A stretch of DNA of 64,000 bases from Paracoccus sp. (in: a-proteobacteria) (GTDB lineage: Bacteria; Pseudomonadota; Alphaproteobacteria; Rhodobacterales; Rhodobacteraceae). Every line of letters starts with the position of its first letter. Within the stretch, counting starts at the first letter, position 1. Shown here piece by piece: positions 44,531 through 53,942 of the stretch. Location: positions 1 through 64,000 of the forward strand of contig NZ_JAUVVF010000005.1 in NCBI RefSeq assembly GCF_030604785.1, read 5' to 3'. The translations under genes and the position numbers were made by a program. Below the pieces are notes generated by a model that was not told the DNA's origin, did no database searches, and worked only from the letters and a program-made list of their open reading frames with translations.

Positions 44531-45046
44531 TCAACGGCAGGGCCAGGCAGCCTTGTCCTGATCCAGCCGCGGATGCGCGAGGACCGCATCGCGGCCCAGA
44601 CCAAGGCGCGCAGCCTCGCCTCCGGCGATCTCCAGGACCATCAGGCGGGCCGGATCGGGATCGCCTGCGGCGGCGCCGGGAATCGGGGTCTCGTCCAGCG
44701 GGCGCGCCTGCGGGTGGATGTGTCGGACCGCGCCGGTCTCGTCGATGAAGATCAGGTCCAGCGGGATCAGCGTGTTGCGCATCCAGAAGCTGACGGCTTG
44801 CGGACGTTCGTAGATGAACAGCATTCCGCCCTGTTCGGGCAGGGATCTGCGGAACATCAGGCCGCGAGCGCGGGTCTCGGGTGTGTCCGCGATCTCGATT
44901 GAAAAGACCAGCGGCGCGTCGGCACCGGTGGCAAAGATCGCACGGTCCTCGCGGCATTCCGCGCGGGGCGCATCCTGCGCCCCGGCCCAGACGGGGACGA
45001 GAAGGACCAGAACCAGCGCGAGGATACGCGCCCTATTCGGCCACAT
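44531..45046 (-). CDS. DUF192 secreted protein
   Basis: 171 residues. Signal peptide (RILALVLVLLVPVWAGA), then DTPETRARGLMFRRSLPEQGGMLFIYERPQAVSFWMRNTLIPLDLIFID, the conserved DUF192 signature (GLMxRxxLxxxxGMLFxF ... FWMxNTxxPLDxxFxD). The start overlaps the stop of the cold-shock gene by 14 bp, so the two genes are translated together. Function is unknown in the family. Confidence 0.9.
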   Translation of the reverse strand: MWPNRARILALVLVLLVPVWAGAQDAPRAECREDRAIFATGADAPLVFSIEIADTPETRARGLMFRRSLPEQGGMLFIYERPQAVSFWMRNTLIPLDLIFIDETGAVRHIHPQARPLDETPIPGAAAGDPDPARLMVLEIAGGEAARLGLGRDAVLAHPRLDQDKAAWPCR

Positions 45047-45623
45047 GCGCCAGGTAATCGTCGCTGGTGTCGCCGCGTTCGACGGGCACCGCCTTGCCGG
45101 ACGCGCTGACCGCGCTGTCCCACGAGGCGACCTGCGCCGCCATCAGACCGCGCGGGCCTTCGATCACGCGCAGACAGACGGCCTCGCCGATGACAAGGTC
45201 GGCAAAACCGGAATGGCGCACAACCTCGATATGAACGAAAACATCATCAGGATGACCGTAGATATTCGCAAAACCGAAGCCTTTGGCCTTGTCGAACCAT
45301 TTCACGCGGGCCGGCCGCAGGGGCAGGCTGTCGAGATGTTCGATCACCGCGATATCGAGGTCGGCGATGGGCGGCGTGCCGTCGGTCGCGGGTGGTTCGA
45401 TCAGGACGATCTCGGCGGCCTGAAGGCCGCGCTGCGTCTCCTGGACCAACACGACGATGCGCGACTGATCCGCGACCGATCCGCGTCCGAAATTCCGAAG
45501 AACGTTTGCATGCAGCAGGATGTCGGGGCCACCATCCTGATCCAGAATGAAGCCATATCCCTTGGTAGGGTCGAACCACTTGACCAAACCGGTCACACGC
45601 TTCAAGGACACGTCGTCTGGCAT
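45033..45623 (-). CDS. Double cold-shock-domain protein
   Basis: 196 residues from the ATG at 45623. Two cold-shock domains: RVTGLVKWFDPTKGYGFILDQDGGPDILLHANVL (first) and RPARVKWFDKAKGFGFANIYGHPDDVFVHIEVV (second), each with RNP1 (KGYGFI, KGFGFA) and RNP2-type (DILLH, DVFVH) motifs. Such two-domain proteins are usual in alphaproteobacteria and bind single-stranded RNA or DNA. A linker of about 50 residues separates the domains. Confidence 0.93.
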   Translation of the reverse strand: MPDDVSLKRVTGLVKWFDPTKGYGFILDQDGGPDILLHANVLRNFGRGSVADQSRIVVLVQETQRGLQAAEIVLIEPPATDGTPPIADLDIAVIEHLDSLPLRPARVKWFDKAKGFGFANIYGHPDDVFVHIEVVRHSGFADLVIGEAVCLRVIEGPRGLMAAQVASWDSAVSASGKAVPVERGDTSDDYLAHVAE

Positions 45624-45760
45624 GCTGTTCCCATATTCCTGCCCGGATTGCATTCCACGCAAAGCTAGAGACCCTTGCTTCATTCCGCAACTGCCGAATG
45701 AGGCAATTGATACAGCCGTCCGGATAAACAGCCTAGCCTTGGGACCGCGATCCGGTCAAC

Positions 45761-46375
45761 TCACGGAGACAGGCGCTGGACCTGCCATTCCGTGTCGTCA
45801 CCGCGCTCCCAGGCAAAACGGTCGTGCAGCCTGAAAGCACCATCGGCCCAGAACTCGATGCGTTCCGGTCTTATCCTGTACCCTCCCCAAAACGCGGGGC
45901 GCGGGGGATTGGTTCCCAGCCTCAGACCCATTTTTGCGGCCTCGGCCATCAGCGCGCCGCGGCTGGCCAGAGGTTGCGACTGACGCGAGGCCCAGGCCCC
46001 GATCCGGCTCTGCAGGGCGCGGCTGGCGAAATAGGCATCGGCCTGCGGGCCCTCCTCGCGGGTGACGGTGCCGCGCACGCGGATCTGGCGGCGCAACGAT
46101 TTCCAGTGCAGGACGAAGGCGGCCTTCCGGCTGGCCTCGATCTGCCGCCCCTTGGCGCTGTCGTAATTGGTGTAGAACACGAAGGAACCGTCGGCTCCCG
46201 CCCCGTCGATATCCTTCAGCAGGACCATCCGCACATCGGGCATGCCGTCGGGATCGACCGTGGCCAGGGCTATGGCATTGGGATCGTTCGGCTCTGACGC
46301 CTCGGCCTCGGCCAGCCAGGCGCGGGCGATGGCAAAGGGGTCGTCGCCCGCGAATATTCCGGTCCGATCATCCAT
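45761..46375 (-). CDS. pdxH: Pyridoxamine 5'-phosphate oxidase
   Basis: 204 residues from the ATG at 46375 (MDDRTGIF); ATG at 46384 is a second option. Motifs: [71 protein letters not shown], and the C-terminal [15 protein letters not shown] and [10 protein letters not shown], which bind FMN and PLP. It oxidises pyridoxamine or pyridoxine 5'-phosphate to PLP. It is divergent from fabI. Confidence 0.95.
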   Translation of the reverse strand: MDDRTGIFAGDDPFAIARAWLAEAEASEPNDPNAIALATVDPDGMPDVRMVLLKDIDGAGADGSFVFYTNYDSAKGRQIEASRKAAFVLHWKSLRRQIRVRGTVTREEGPQADAYFASRALQSRIGAWASRQSQPLASRGALMAEAAKMGLRLGTNPPRPAFWGGYRIRPERIEFWADGAFRLHDRFAWERGDDTEWQVQRLSP

Positions 46376-46459
46376 GGGTTGCATCCTGCGCGCTTGAAGC
46401 CATGCCATGATTGGCCTAATCACGACGTCGTAAAGTGTTGAAACCGCGAGGGACAGCCA

Positions 46460-47290
46460 ATGTCAAGCGAGCAGGGGTGCGGCCTGATGTCAGGCAAGCG
46501 CGGCCTCATCATGGGGCTGGCGAATGACAAGTCGATTGCCTGGGGCATCGCCAAGGCGCTGGCCGAACAGGGCGCAACGCTGGCCTTCAGCTATCAGGGC
46601 GAGGCTCTGAAGAAACGGGTCGAGCCCTTGGCGGCGCAGCTGGGTTCGGACGTGGTCCTGCCCTGCGACGTCTCGGACGAGGCCACGATCGACGCCCTGT
46701 TCGCCGATCTGTCGGCACGCTGGGGCAGCCTCGACTTCATCGTCCATGCGATCGGGTTTTCCGACAAGGAGCAGCTGCGCGGCCGCTATGCCGAGACGAC
46801 GCGCGACAACTTCATGATGACGATGGACATCTCGGTCTATTCCTTCACCGCCGTCGCCCGCCGGGCCGCCGCCATGATGCCGAATGGCGGCTCGATGCTG
46901 ACGCTGACCTATTACGGCGCCGAACGGGTCATGCCGCATTACAACGTGATGGGCGTCGCCAAGGCCGCGCTCGAAGCCTCGGTGCGCTATCTGGCCGAGG
47001 ATTTCGGCAAGGACGGCATCCGCGTCAACGCGATCAGCGCCGGTCCGATCAAGACGCTGGCCGCCAGCGGCATCGGCGATTTCCGCTACATCATGAAGTG
47101 GAACGAGCTGAACTCGCCCCTGCGCCGCAACGTCACGACCGAGGATGTGGGCAAGTCGGCGCTCTACCTGCTGTCGGATCTGGGCAGCGGCGTGACCGGC
47201 GAGACGCATCACGTCGATGCGGGCTACCATGTGGTGGGCATGAAGGCCGTGGACGCGCCCGACATCGCCGCCGTGGTCAAGAAGGACTAG
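46460..47290 (+). CDS. fabI: Enoyl-ACP reductase (NADH)
   Basis: 276 residues. Motifs: [28 protein letters not shown] (Rossmann with SIAWGIA), [48 protein letters not shown] with Tyr-(x)6-Lys (YNVMGVAK), [17 protein letters not shown]. It catalyses the last step of fatty acid elongation. A palindrome (ACGACGTCGT, 46422-46431) lies in the divergent promoter region shared with pdxH. Confidence 0.96.
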   Translation: MSSEQGCGLMSGKRGLIMGLANDKSIAWGIAKALAEQGATLAFSYQGEALKKRVEPLAAQLGSDVVLPCDVSDEATIDALFADLSARWGSLDFIVHAIGFSDKEQLRGRYAETTRDNFMMTMDISVYSFTAVARRAAAMMPNGGSMLTLTYYGAERVMPHYNVMGVAKAALEASVRYLAEDFGKDGIRVNAISAGPIKTLAASGIGDFRYIMKWNELNSPLRRNVTTEDVGKSALYLLSDLGSGVTGETHHVDAGYHVVGMKAVDAPDIAAVVKKD

Positions 47291-47318
47291 GCCCCCAGGG
47301 GCCAGCCGGGGCCGCGCC

Positions 47319-47927
47319 ATGCTTCAGATCACCTCTGCCGAGATGGCCGTGTTCGTGGCGACCCTGTCGGTGGCGATCCTGTCGCCCGGCCCCGGCGTCA
47401 TCGCGGTCAGCCAGGGCGCCTTTGCCCTGGGCCGCAGGCATGCGCTGTCCTATGGCTGGGGGCTGGCGCTCGGCGCCTCGGTCTGGTGCCTCTTTGCGCT
47501 GCTGGGGTTGACGGCCCTGTTCCGCGTCGCGCCCTGGACGCTGACGGCGCTGACCCTGGCAGGCGGCGCCTATCTGGTCTGGATCGGCGCGCAGATGTGG
47601 CGCCACGCCGCCGACCCGCTGCCCGATCCGGCCGGCGGCGGCATGAGCTTCCGGGCCGGCGTGATGCTGAACCTCGCCAATCCCAAGCCGGCGCTGTTCT
47701 ATTCGGCGGTGCTGCTATCGATCTTTCCGGCCGCGCTGAACCTTGCCGACAAGGGCGCCATCTACATGGTGGCCTTGTCGGTCGAATTGTTCTTCTATAC
47801 CGCTTTGGCCAGCCTGATGGCCCTGCCCCTGCTGCGGCGGCGCTATCTTGCATCGAAATTCTGGATCGACCGGGCGGCGGGTCTGGCCATTCTGGCGCTT
47901 GGCCTTTCGCTGATCCTGCGCCCCTGA
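47319..47927 (+). CDS. LysE-type translocator
   Basis: 202 residues. Six hydrophobic segments with the LysE signature ([36 protein letters not shown]) and the internal [22 protein letters not shown], which is the typical NPK motif of RhtB/LysE exporters. It exports amino acids or related metabolites; the substrate is not predicted. It starts 28 bp after fabI. Confidence 0.9.
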   Translation: MLQITSAEMAVFVATLSVAILSPGPGVIAVSQGAFALGRRHALSYGWGLALGASVWCLFALLGLTALFRVAPWTLTALTLAGGAYLVWIGAQMWRHAADPLPDPAGGGMSFRAGVMLNLANPKPALFYSAVLLSIFPAALNLADKGAIYMVALSVELFFYTALASLMALPLLRRRYLASKFWIDRAAGLAILALGLSLILRP

Positions 47928-47940
47928 AGGAGAGAAGACC

Positions 47941-48441
47941 GTGAACGACCGCCTGCCCCACGAGAAAGGCTTTCATGTCAGCTGGGACCAGCTGCACCGC
48001 GACGCCCGCGCGCTGGCCTGGCGCCTTGACGGAACCGAATGGCGGGCGGTGGTGGCCGTGACGCGCGGCGGGCTGGTCCCCGCGATGATCGTCGCGCGCG
48101 AACTGGACATCCGCACGATCGACACGATCTCGATCCGGTCCTACAAGGGCGTGGGCGCGGCGGCCGGTCAGGGTCAGCTCGAAGTGCTGAAAAGCCCCGA
48201 TGCCGAGCTGATGCGCGATGGCGACGGCATTCTCGTCGTCGACGATCTGGTTGATTCCGGCCGCACGCTGGAACTGATCCGGCAGATGTATCCCAAGGCG
48301 CATCTGGCCACCGTCTATGCCAAGCCCAAGGGCAAGCCGATGGTCGCCAGCTACGTGACCGAGGTCAGCCAGGACACCTGGATCTTCTTCCCCTGGGACA
48401 TGGCGCTGCAATACGTCCAGCCCTTCCGCGGAGAGGATTGA
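47941..48441 (+). CDS. gpt: Xanthine phosphoribosyltransferase
   Basis: 166 residues from GTG at 47941, with GGAGAG upstream. Motifs: [37 protein letters not shown], then [38 protein letters not shown]. The VVDDLVDSG sequence is the PRPP-binding loop. Xanthine/guanine salvage is the family role. It lies 13 bp after the LysE gene. Confidence 0.93.
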   Translation: MNDRLPHEKGFHVSWDQLHRDARALAWRLDGTEWRAVVAVTRGGLVPAMIVARELDIRTIDTISIRSYKGVGAAAGQGQLEVLKSPDAELMRDGDGILVVDDLVDSGRTLELIRQMYPKAHLATVYAKPKGKPMVASYVTEVSQDTWIFFPWDMALQYVQPFRGED

Positions 48442-48583
48442 GACCAAGCCCCGCAGGACGTCAGGGCGGTCGGCGGCAGGCTTTCGCCGATCGCGCGCAG
48501 AGCAGAGGGAACCAGCAGCCGAGGCATGGAATTGTATCCACAATAGCGGCCCACCGGGCGCTTCTCTTACAGGAGGATACATC

Positions 48584-49342
48584 ATGCGCAAGCTCATGCT
48601 GACCACTGCTCTGGCCCTGCCCTTCTCGGTCGCGGCCTTCGCCCAGGACACCACCCTGCCCGCCGACGACCCGGCGATGCAGCCCGCCGGCGACGCGACC
48701 ATGCAGCCGGACGCGACCGATCCCGCGGCCACCACGCCGATGACCACGGACCCCGTCGCCGATCCGATGGCCGATCCCGCGACCGACCCGATGGCCGACC
48801 CGGCCGCGGACCCCATGGCCGACCCGATGACGGATGACGTGGCCACCGACCAGGATGCCGACATGGCGGCGGCCGCCGCCAGCGAAAAGGTCGTCCAGCA
48901 GCAGGCCACGAACGAACTGCGCCTCGACTGGATCACCGGCACGAATGTCGAGGCTCCGGACGGGACGGGCATCGGCTCGATCAAGGACCTGATCCTCGAC
49001 GGCGAGACGGGCGAGCTGAAGGCCGCCATCATCGGCGTCGGCGGCTTCCTGGGCATCGGCCAGAAGGACATCGCCCTGCCCTGGGAAGAGCTGACCATCA
49101 ACTACGACGCCCGCGAGATCACGGCCAATCTGACCCGCGAAGAGGCCGATGCGGCCCCGGAATACGTGTTCCGCGACCGTGAGACCGCGCCTTCGGCCGA
49201 GATGGCCCCGGCGGGCGGCGACCCGGCGATGGCTCCGGCTGGTGGCGATCCGGCGATGGTGCCGGCCAATGACCCGGCCGGCGACCCGGCGATGCAGCCC
49301 GCACCGGGCGATGCCGGAACGGCGCCTGCCCCGGCGAACTGA
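48584..49342 (+). CDS. Secreted PRC-barrel protein with acidic repeat tails
   Basis: 252 residues. Signal peptide (MRKLMLTTALALPFSVAAFA). The mature N-terminal part is a run of (A/T)DPMADPA-like units, followed by a PRC-barrel (LRLDWITGTNVEAPDGTGIGSIKDLILDGETGELKAAIIGVGGFLGIGQKDIALPWEEL), and a second Pro/Asp/Met-rich tail with GGDPAM repeats. Present in Rhodobacterales as an abundant envelope protein. No binding partner is predicted. Confidence 0.88.
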   Translation: MRKLMLTTALALPFSVAAFAQDTTLPADDPAMQPAGDATMQPDATDPAATTPMTTDPVADPMADPATDPMADPAADPMADPMTDDVATDQDADMAAAAASEKVVQQQATNELRLDWITGTNVEAPDGTGIGSIKDLILDGETGELKAAIIGVGGFLGIGQKDIALPWEELTINYDAREITANLTREEADAAPEYVFRDRETAPSAEMAPAGGDPAMAPAGGDPAMVPANDPAGDPAMQPAPGDAGTAPAPAN

Positions 49343-49380
49343 CCGGCGTATCCGATCAGCATATCACCGCTAGACCAAGG

Positions 49381-49406
49381 AATGGCGGCCCTTCGGGGCC
49401 GCCATT
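49381..49406 (+). terminator. Intrinsic terminator after the PRC-barrel gene
   Basis: Perfect 10-bp stem AATGGCGGCC / GGCCGCCATT with a CTTCGG loop, 38 bp after the stop. The T-run is short (TTTG), so its strength is uncertain. Confidence 0.7.
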
Positions 49407-49516
49407 TGCAATTTGACAAACTTGTCGCGCGCAACAGCGGAATCATTTGACGCAGGGGCCGGATATGCTCAAGTGATGACAGGCAGCGGACCCACCGCGT
49501 GAAAGGTTGTCGTACA

Positions 49517-50263
49517 ATGGTCTATGAGTGGGCGTTCATCGCCAATGCGTTGATTTTCGGAGGTCTGACCGTATTTCTGGCCACGGATCCCTTCAGCAGC
49601 GATGATGACGATGGCGGCACCGATCCGACGCCGGGCCTGAACCTGACCGGGACGAACGGCGCGGACCGGATGGACGGCACGGATGGCGACGACATCCTGC
49701 TGGGGCTTGGCGGCCCCGACGTGATCAGCGGCTTTGCAGGCAATGACCGGCTGGAGGGGAATACCGGCAACGACACGCTCTATGGCGGGACCGGCGATGA
49801 CAGCCTTGCGGGCGGCGGCGGCACCGATGTGATCTACGGCGGGCCGGGCAATGACATCATCAGCTCGGACCGTCTGGATGCCGATGCGAACTGGGCGCGC
49901 GGCGGCGCCGAGCAGTTGTTCGGCGATGCAGGCGACGACCAGCTGCTGTTCTCGCCCGACGACATCGTGTCGGGCGGCAGCGGGGCCGATTCGTTCCGCA
50001 TGGTCTATGACGTGCGCGGCGACGCGGCGCGGATCACCGATTTCGACCCGGCCGAGGACAGCCTGACCCTTTATGCGGAATTCGACGAGACGAAGCCCCC
50101 GGCGATCACCGTCAGCGCCGATGAGGACACGGCGATCACCAGCGTCGCGGTCGATGGCCGCATCGTGCTGACGCTGAACGGTGTCTTCACCAGCGAGCAG
50201 CTTGCCGTGACGCTGCGCCAGCGCGGCCTGATCTTCACCGATGCGGGCCTGCCCGCCACCTGA
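49517..50263 (+). CDS. RTX (haemolysin-type calcium-binding) protein with N-terminal membrane anchor
   Basis: 248 residues from the ATG at 49517. A hydrophobic segment near the start (EWAFIANALIFGGLTVFLA) acts as an anchor or secretion signal. Six or more GGxGxDx(L/I/V)x nonapeptide repeats follow: GADRMDGTDGDDILLGLGG, GNDRLEGNTGNDTLYGGTGDDSLAGGGGTDVIYGGPG. They bind calcium in a beta-roll. The C-terminal 80 residues have a mixed fold (DFDPAEDSLTLYAEFDE). Not a typical type I toxin, since length is short and there is no secretion partner. Confidence 0.85.
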   Translation: MVYEWAFIANALIFGGLTVFLATDPFSSDDDDGGTDPTPGLNLTGTNGADRMDGTDGDDILLGLGGPDVISGFAGNDRLEGNTGNDTLYGGTGDDSLAGGGGTDVIYGGPGNDIISSDRLDADANWARGGAEQLFGDAGDDQLLFSPDDIVSGGSGADSFRMVYDVRGDAARITDFDPAEDSLTLYAEFDETKPPAITVSADEDTAITSVAVDGRIVLTLNGVFTSEQLAVTLRQRGLIFTDAGLPAT

Positions 50264-50369
50264 CACGGCTTTCAAGGCAAGGTGATGCCGATGGCGTGAC
50301 GTGCTGCCTGACATCGGCCCGGCGGCGTGATAGGCCATGCTCAAGGCTTTGATCAGAGGAAGAAAGATC

Positions 50370-51116
50370 ATGCAGAAGACAACCACGGCGCTGCTTGCCG
50401 CCCTTGCGCTGGTCGCGATGCCGGCCTTCGCGCAGGACGCAGCCCCCGCCACCGACAGCCCCGCCGAGGCCGAGACCACCGCCCCCGAGGCCGAGACCGC
50501 GGCCCCTGCTGCCGACGCTGCTGAACCGGCCGACGCCACCCCGTCGGAACAGGCGGCCGAGGAAGGCGGCCAGCCGCGCCTTGGCACCTATTACGCGCTG
50601 TCCGAGCATCAGGACTGGGTGATCCGCTGCATCCGCACCGATCAGCCCAAGGACCCGTGCGAGATGTACAAGCTGCTGGTCGATGACGAGGACAATGCCG
50701 TCGCGGAACTGTCCGTCTTTCCGCTGGTCAACGGAGAGCTTGCCGCCGGCGCGCGGCTGATCGCCCCGCTCGAGACCGACCTGCTGAACGGTCTGGGCCT
50801 GCAGATCGACAATGGCGAGGCGCGCGGCTATCCGTTTGGCGTCTGCACCCAGGTCGGCTGCGTGTCGCAGATGGGTTTCACCGCCGAGGAAGTCGCCGCG
50901 ATGAAGCGCGGCAGCCGCGCGACGATCCAGCTTCTGCCCTTTGGCGGCGATCCCGCACAGCCGGTGAACCTGGTGGCCTCGCTGTCCGGCTTCACCGCGG
51001 CCTTTGACGCGCTGACCGCCTATGTCGAGGCCGAGCCGGAAGCCCCCGCCGCCGAGGATGCCGAGACTGAGGCCGAGGAACCGGCCGACGCGACCGAAGA
51101 AGCGCCCGCCGAGTAA
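50370..51116 (+). CDS. Invasion-associated locus B (IalB) family protein
   Basis: 248 residues from the ATG at 50370, with AGGAAG 8 nt upstream. Signal peptide (LLAALALVAMPAFAQ), then an Ala/Glu/Thr-rich stretch (AAPATDSPAEAETTAPEAETAAPAADA) and the IalB domain: WVIRCIRTDQPKDPCEMYKLLVDDEDNAVAELSVFPL ... GVCTQVGCVSQMGFTAEEVAAMKRGSRATIQL. Four cysteines likely form two disulphides. The C-terminus is again acidic. Envelope or secreted role; in Bartonella the homologue is linked to invasion, which does not transfer to this organism. Confidence 0.9.
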   Translation: MQKTTTALLAALALVAMPAFAQDAAPATDSPAEAETTAPEAETAAPAADAAEPADATPSEQAAEEGGQPRLGTYYALSEHQDWVIRCIRTDQPKDPCEMYKLLVDDEDNAVAELSVFPLVNGELAAGARLIAPLETDLLNGLGLQIDNGEARGYPFGVCTQVGCVSQMGFTAEEVAAMKRGSRATIQLLPFGGDPAQPVNLVASLSGFTAAFDALTAYVEAEPEAPAAEDAETEAEEPADATEEAPAE

Positions 51117-51135
51117 AGGGGCAGCTCCACACGAT

Positions 51136-51170
51136 AAAGGCCCCCGCATCGCCCGATGCGGGGGCCTTTT
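51136..51170. terminator. Bidirectional intrinsic terminator
   Basis: AAAGGCCCCCGCATC-GCCC-GATGCGGGGGCCTTTT: a 15-bp stem with a tetraloop, T-run on the plus strand and A-run on the other side, between convergent IalB and KAS genes. It would serve both strands. Confidence 0.9.
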
Positions 51171-51184
51171 CCATGCTGGACGCG

Positions 51185-52501
51185 TCAAACCCTCCGAAGC
51201 GCGATGACCGCGTTCAGGCCGCCGAAGGCAAAGGCGTTCGACAGGACCGCATCGACCCGCGCCTCGCGCGCGACATTCGGCACGACATCCAGCGCGCATT
51301 CCGGATCGGCCTCTTCATAGCCGATAGTCGGCGCGATCACGCCCTCGCGCAGCGCCATGATGCAGGCCAGAAGCTCGACCGCACCGGTCCCGCCGATCAG
51401 GTGGCCGTGCATCGACTTGGTCGAGCTGATCATCAGCCGGTCGGCGTGATGGCCGAAGGCATGAGCCACCGCCGCGCATTCGGTCTTGTCATTGGCGGCC
51501 GTTCCGGTGCCATGGGCGTTGATATAGCCGATCTCGTCTCGGTTCAGCCCGGCATCCTGCATTGCGCCGGTGATCGCGCGTTCCGCCCCCTGGGCCGAGG
51601 GCATGACGATGTCCTGCGCGTCCGAGGACATGGCAAAGCCCACCACCTCGGCCAGGATGTCGGCGCCGCGCGCGCGGGCATGCTCGTATTCCTCGAAGAC
51701 GAAGACGCCCGCCCCCTCGCCCTGGACCATGCCGTTGCGGTTGGCGCTGAAGGGGCGGCAGGCATCCTTGGACATGACGCGCAGCCCCTCCCACGCCTTG
51801 ACGCCGCCGAAGCACAGCATCGCCTCGGACCCGCCCGACAGCATCACCTCGGCCGCGCCCGAGCGCACCATCTGGAAGGCCAAGCCCATCGCGTGGTTCG
51901 AGCTGGCGCAGGCCGTGGCGACGGTGAAGGACGGGCCGCGCAGGCCGAATTCCATGCTGACATGGCTGGCGGCGGCATTGTTCATCAGCTTGGGGACGAC
52001 AAAGGGGTGAACGCGGTTCTTCCCTTCCTCGTAGACGGCGCGGTAATTCTCGTCCCAGGTGTTCAGCCCGCCCCCGGCCGTGCCCAGAACCACGCCCGAG
52101 CGAAAGCCGATCGCGCCCTCGAAATGCAGGCCCGATTGCTCGACCGCCTGCTTGGCAGCCAGCAGGGTGAATTGCGTGAACTTGTCGTAAAGCAGGATCT
52201 GCTGGCGGTTGAAATACTGCTCGGGCTGCCAGTCATGGACCTGCGCGCCGATCTGGATGGACAGCCGCTCGACATCGCGGAACTGAAGCTGGGTGATGCC
52301 CGAACGCCCCTCGCGGAAGGCGTCCAGCGTCGAGGCCACGTCCGCGCCAAGCGCGTTGATCGTGCCGGCGCCGGTGATCACCACCCGGCGCAGACCGGAC
52401 CGCGCGGTCAGACCGCCCGTCCCCTGCACCGCCGGCGCGGCAATGCCCGCATCGGCCAGCGCCTCGATATCGGCGGGCGGGGTCTTGTCCTTGCCCGCCA
52501 T
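51185..52501 (-). CDS. Beta-ketoacyl-ACP synthase (KAS II-like)
   Basis: 438 residues. Catalytic Cys in VATACASSNHAMG, His in INAHGTGTAANDKTE, second His in TKSMHGHLIGGTGAVE, and Lys of the same segment. FabF-like, with an extra N-terminal extension of about 40 residues before RRVVITGAGTINALG. It is immediately upstream of nothing on this strand and overlaps the preceding ACP gene by 1 bp. Together with ACP and LpxD it may build an unusual lipid A acyl chain. Confidence 0.9.
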   Translation of the reverse strand: MAGKDKTPPADIEALADAGIAAPAVQGTGGLTARSGLRRVVITGAGTINALGADVASTLDAFREGRSGITQLQFRDVERLSIQIGAQVHDWQPEQYFNRQQILLYDKFTQFTLLAAKQAVEQSGLHFEGAIGFRSGVVLGTAGGGLNTWDENYRAVYEEGKNRVHPFVVPKLMNNAAASHVSMEFGLRGPSFTVATACASSNHAMGLAFQMVRSGAAEVMLSGGSEAMLCFGGVKAWEGLRVMSKDACRPFSANRNGMVQGEGAGVFVFEEYEHARARGADILAEVVGFAMSSDAQDIVMPSAQGAERAITGAMQDAGLNRDEIGYINAHGTGTAANDKTECAAVAHAFGHHADRLMISSTKSMHGHLIGGTGAVELLACIMALREGVIAPTIGYEEADPECALDVVPNVAREARVDAVLSNAFAFGGLNAVIALRRV

Positions 52502-52764
52502 CAGCCCTTTTCCGCCACCAGCCGTTCGACCGCTGCGATGATCGTGCCCATGGACGAGATGTCGAAATCCGATTTCTCGGGTTCATTGGCGTTGAAGGGG
52601 ATCGAGATGTCGAACTCCTCTTCGATGGCGAAGATGGATTCGACCAGGCCCAAGCTGTCGATGCCCAGATCCTGCGGGGTCGCGTCATCGGTGATCTGCT
52701 CGGGTTCCAGCATGGCCTGTTCGGCGATGATGGCGCGGATGCGGTTCTTGATGTCGTCGGTCAT
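52501..52764 (-). CDS. Acyl carrier protein
   Basis: 87 residues. TPQDLGIDSLGLVESIFAIEEEFDI has the 4'-phosphopantetheine attachment site (Ser of DSLG). The helices and acidic surface are those of ACPs. It is coupled to the KAS gene by 1 bp and lies 12 bp after the lpxD gene. It is a specialised ACP rather than the AcpP of fatty acid synthesis, judging from the context. Confidence 0.9.
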   Translation of the reverse strand: MTDDIKNRIRAIIAEQAMLEPEQITDDATPQDLGIDSLGLVESIFAIEEEFDISIPFNANEPEKSDFDISSMGTIIAAVERLVAEKG

Positions 52765-52776
52765 ATGGCCTCCTGA

Positions 52777-53871
52777 TCAGCCCTTTTCCAACAGTCGTGT
52801 AACGGATTGCTGAAGTTTTGAAAGCTGTTCTGCGAAACGCGGCAGACGGCGCATGGCCTTCTGGATCTCCATCTGCGTTTCCATCTTCACGGCGGGATTG
52901 CCCAGGATCACCCTGCCCGAAGGGACGCGGGTGAAGATCTTGGTCGCGCCGCCGGCGATCACGTCGTCGCCGATTTCGATATTGTCGCTGACGCCGACCT
53001 GCCCGGCCAGCACCACGCGGTCGCCGATCCGCGACGAGCCCGCAATGCCCACCTGTCCGCAGATGAGGCAGTCGCGGCCCACCACGACATTGTGGCCCAG
53101 ATGCGCGAGGTTGTCGATCTTGGTGCCCGATCCGACCTGCGTGGCGCGGATCGTGCCGCGGTCGATCGTGGCATTGGCGCCGATTTCGACATCATCGCCG
53201 ATCTCGACGCCGCCAAGCGAATGGATGCGCGTCCAGTGCTGCGCCTTGATCGCGTCGCGCTGGCCGAGGGTGCGGCGGATCTCCTCGATGCCGGATTCCT
53301 CGGGCGTGACGAAAGAGAAGCCGTCGCCGCCGATCACCGCGCCGGGCTGGACGATCAGCCGGTCGCCCGCCGTGACGCCATGGGCGATGCGCACGCCAGC
53401 ATGGATCAGCGCATCATCCCCGATCCGGCTGCCGCGCGCGATGCTGGCATGGGCGCCGATTCGGGCGCGCGCGCCGATCACCACGCCGGCCCCGATCACG
53501 ACGAAGGGTCCGATCGAGGCGCCCTCGCCGATCTGCGCCGAAGGGTCGATGACCGCGCTGGCATGGATGCCGGGGGCGATGTCGGGGCCGGGATCGAAGG
53601 CCTGCGTCAGCCCGGCCATGACCAGCCGGGGCCGGGGCGCGAAGATCGCGGCCCGAAGGCCAAGCGCCTCGGGGTCCATCCCCTCGGCCAGGATCGCCAT
53701 GGCGCCGGGGGCCAGCGCCTCGGCATAGCGCGGCGCCATGGCCAGCGCGATGATGCCGGTCGAGGCGGCGCCTGCGGAGGCGGGTTCGGCGGCACCGGTG
53801 ACGTTCAGGTCAAGCTCGCCCCAGGCGCGGGCGCCGAGGGTCTGGGCCAGGTCGCGGATGGTGATCGGCAT
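52777..53871 (-). CDS. lpxD: UDP-3-O-(3-hydroxymyristoyl)glucosamine N-acyltransferase
   Basis: 364 residues. The N-terminal about 90 residues bind the uridine, and the left-handed beta-helix hexapeptide repeats (ASVIDPSAQIGEGASIGPFVVIGAGVVIGARARIGAHASIARGSRIGDD) follow. IDNLAHLGHNVVVG contains the catalytic His. The C-terminus (KAMRRLPRFAEQLSKLQQSVTRLL) is helical. It transfers 3-OH acyl chains to UDP-glucosamine for lipid A. Placement beside ACP and KAS rather than between bamA and fabZ is unusual. Confidence 0.93.
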   Translation of the reverse strand: MPITIRDLAQTLGARAWGELDLNVTGAAEPASAGAASTGIIALAMAPRYAEALAPGAMAILAEGMDPEALGLRAAIFAPRPRLVMAGLTQAFDPGPDIAPGIHASAVIDPSAQIGEGASIGPFVVIGAGVVIGARARIGAHASIARGSRIGDDALIHAGVRIAHGVTAGDRLIVQPGAVIGGDGFSFVTPEESGIEEIRRTLGQRDAIKAQHWTRIHSLGGVEIGDDVEIGANATIDRGTIRATQVGSGTKIDNLAHLGHNVVVGRDCLICGQVGIAGSSRIGDRVVLAGQVGVSDNIEIGDDVIAGGATKIFTRVPSGRVILGNPAVKMETQMEIQKAMRRLPRFAEQLSKLQQSVTRLLEKG

Positions 53872-53942
53872 GTCGCCCCCTTTCCCGACGCGACTTAGCC
53901 TGTTTGGCCGCGCCGCGCCAGTCTGCTGGCCGTGCCGCAGCG

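Noticed and set aside
49517-50263. Type I secreted RTX toxin
   Set aside because: The protein is short with a hydrophobic N-terminus, and no secretion genes are nearby; only the calcium repeats are supported.
53092-53898. Plus-strand frame opposite lpxD
   Set aside because: It mirrors the hexapeptide-repeat codons and gives Asp/Arg-rich nonsense.
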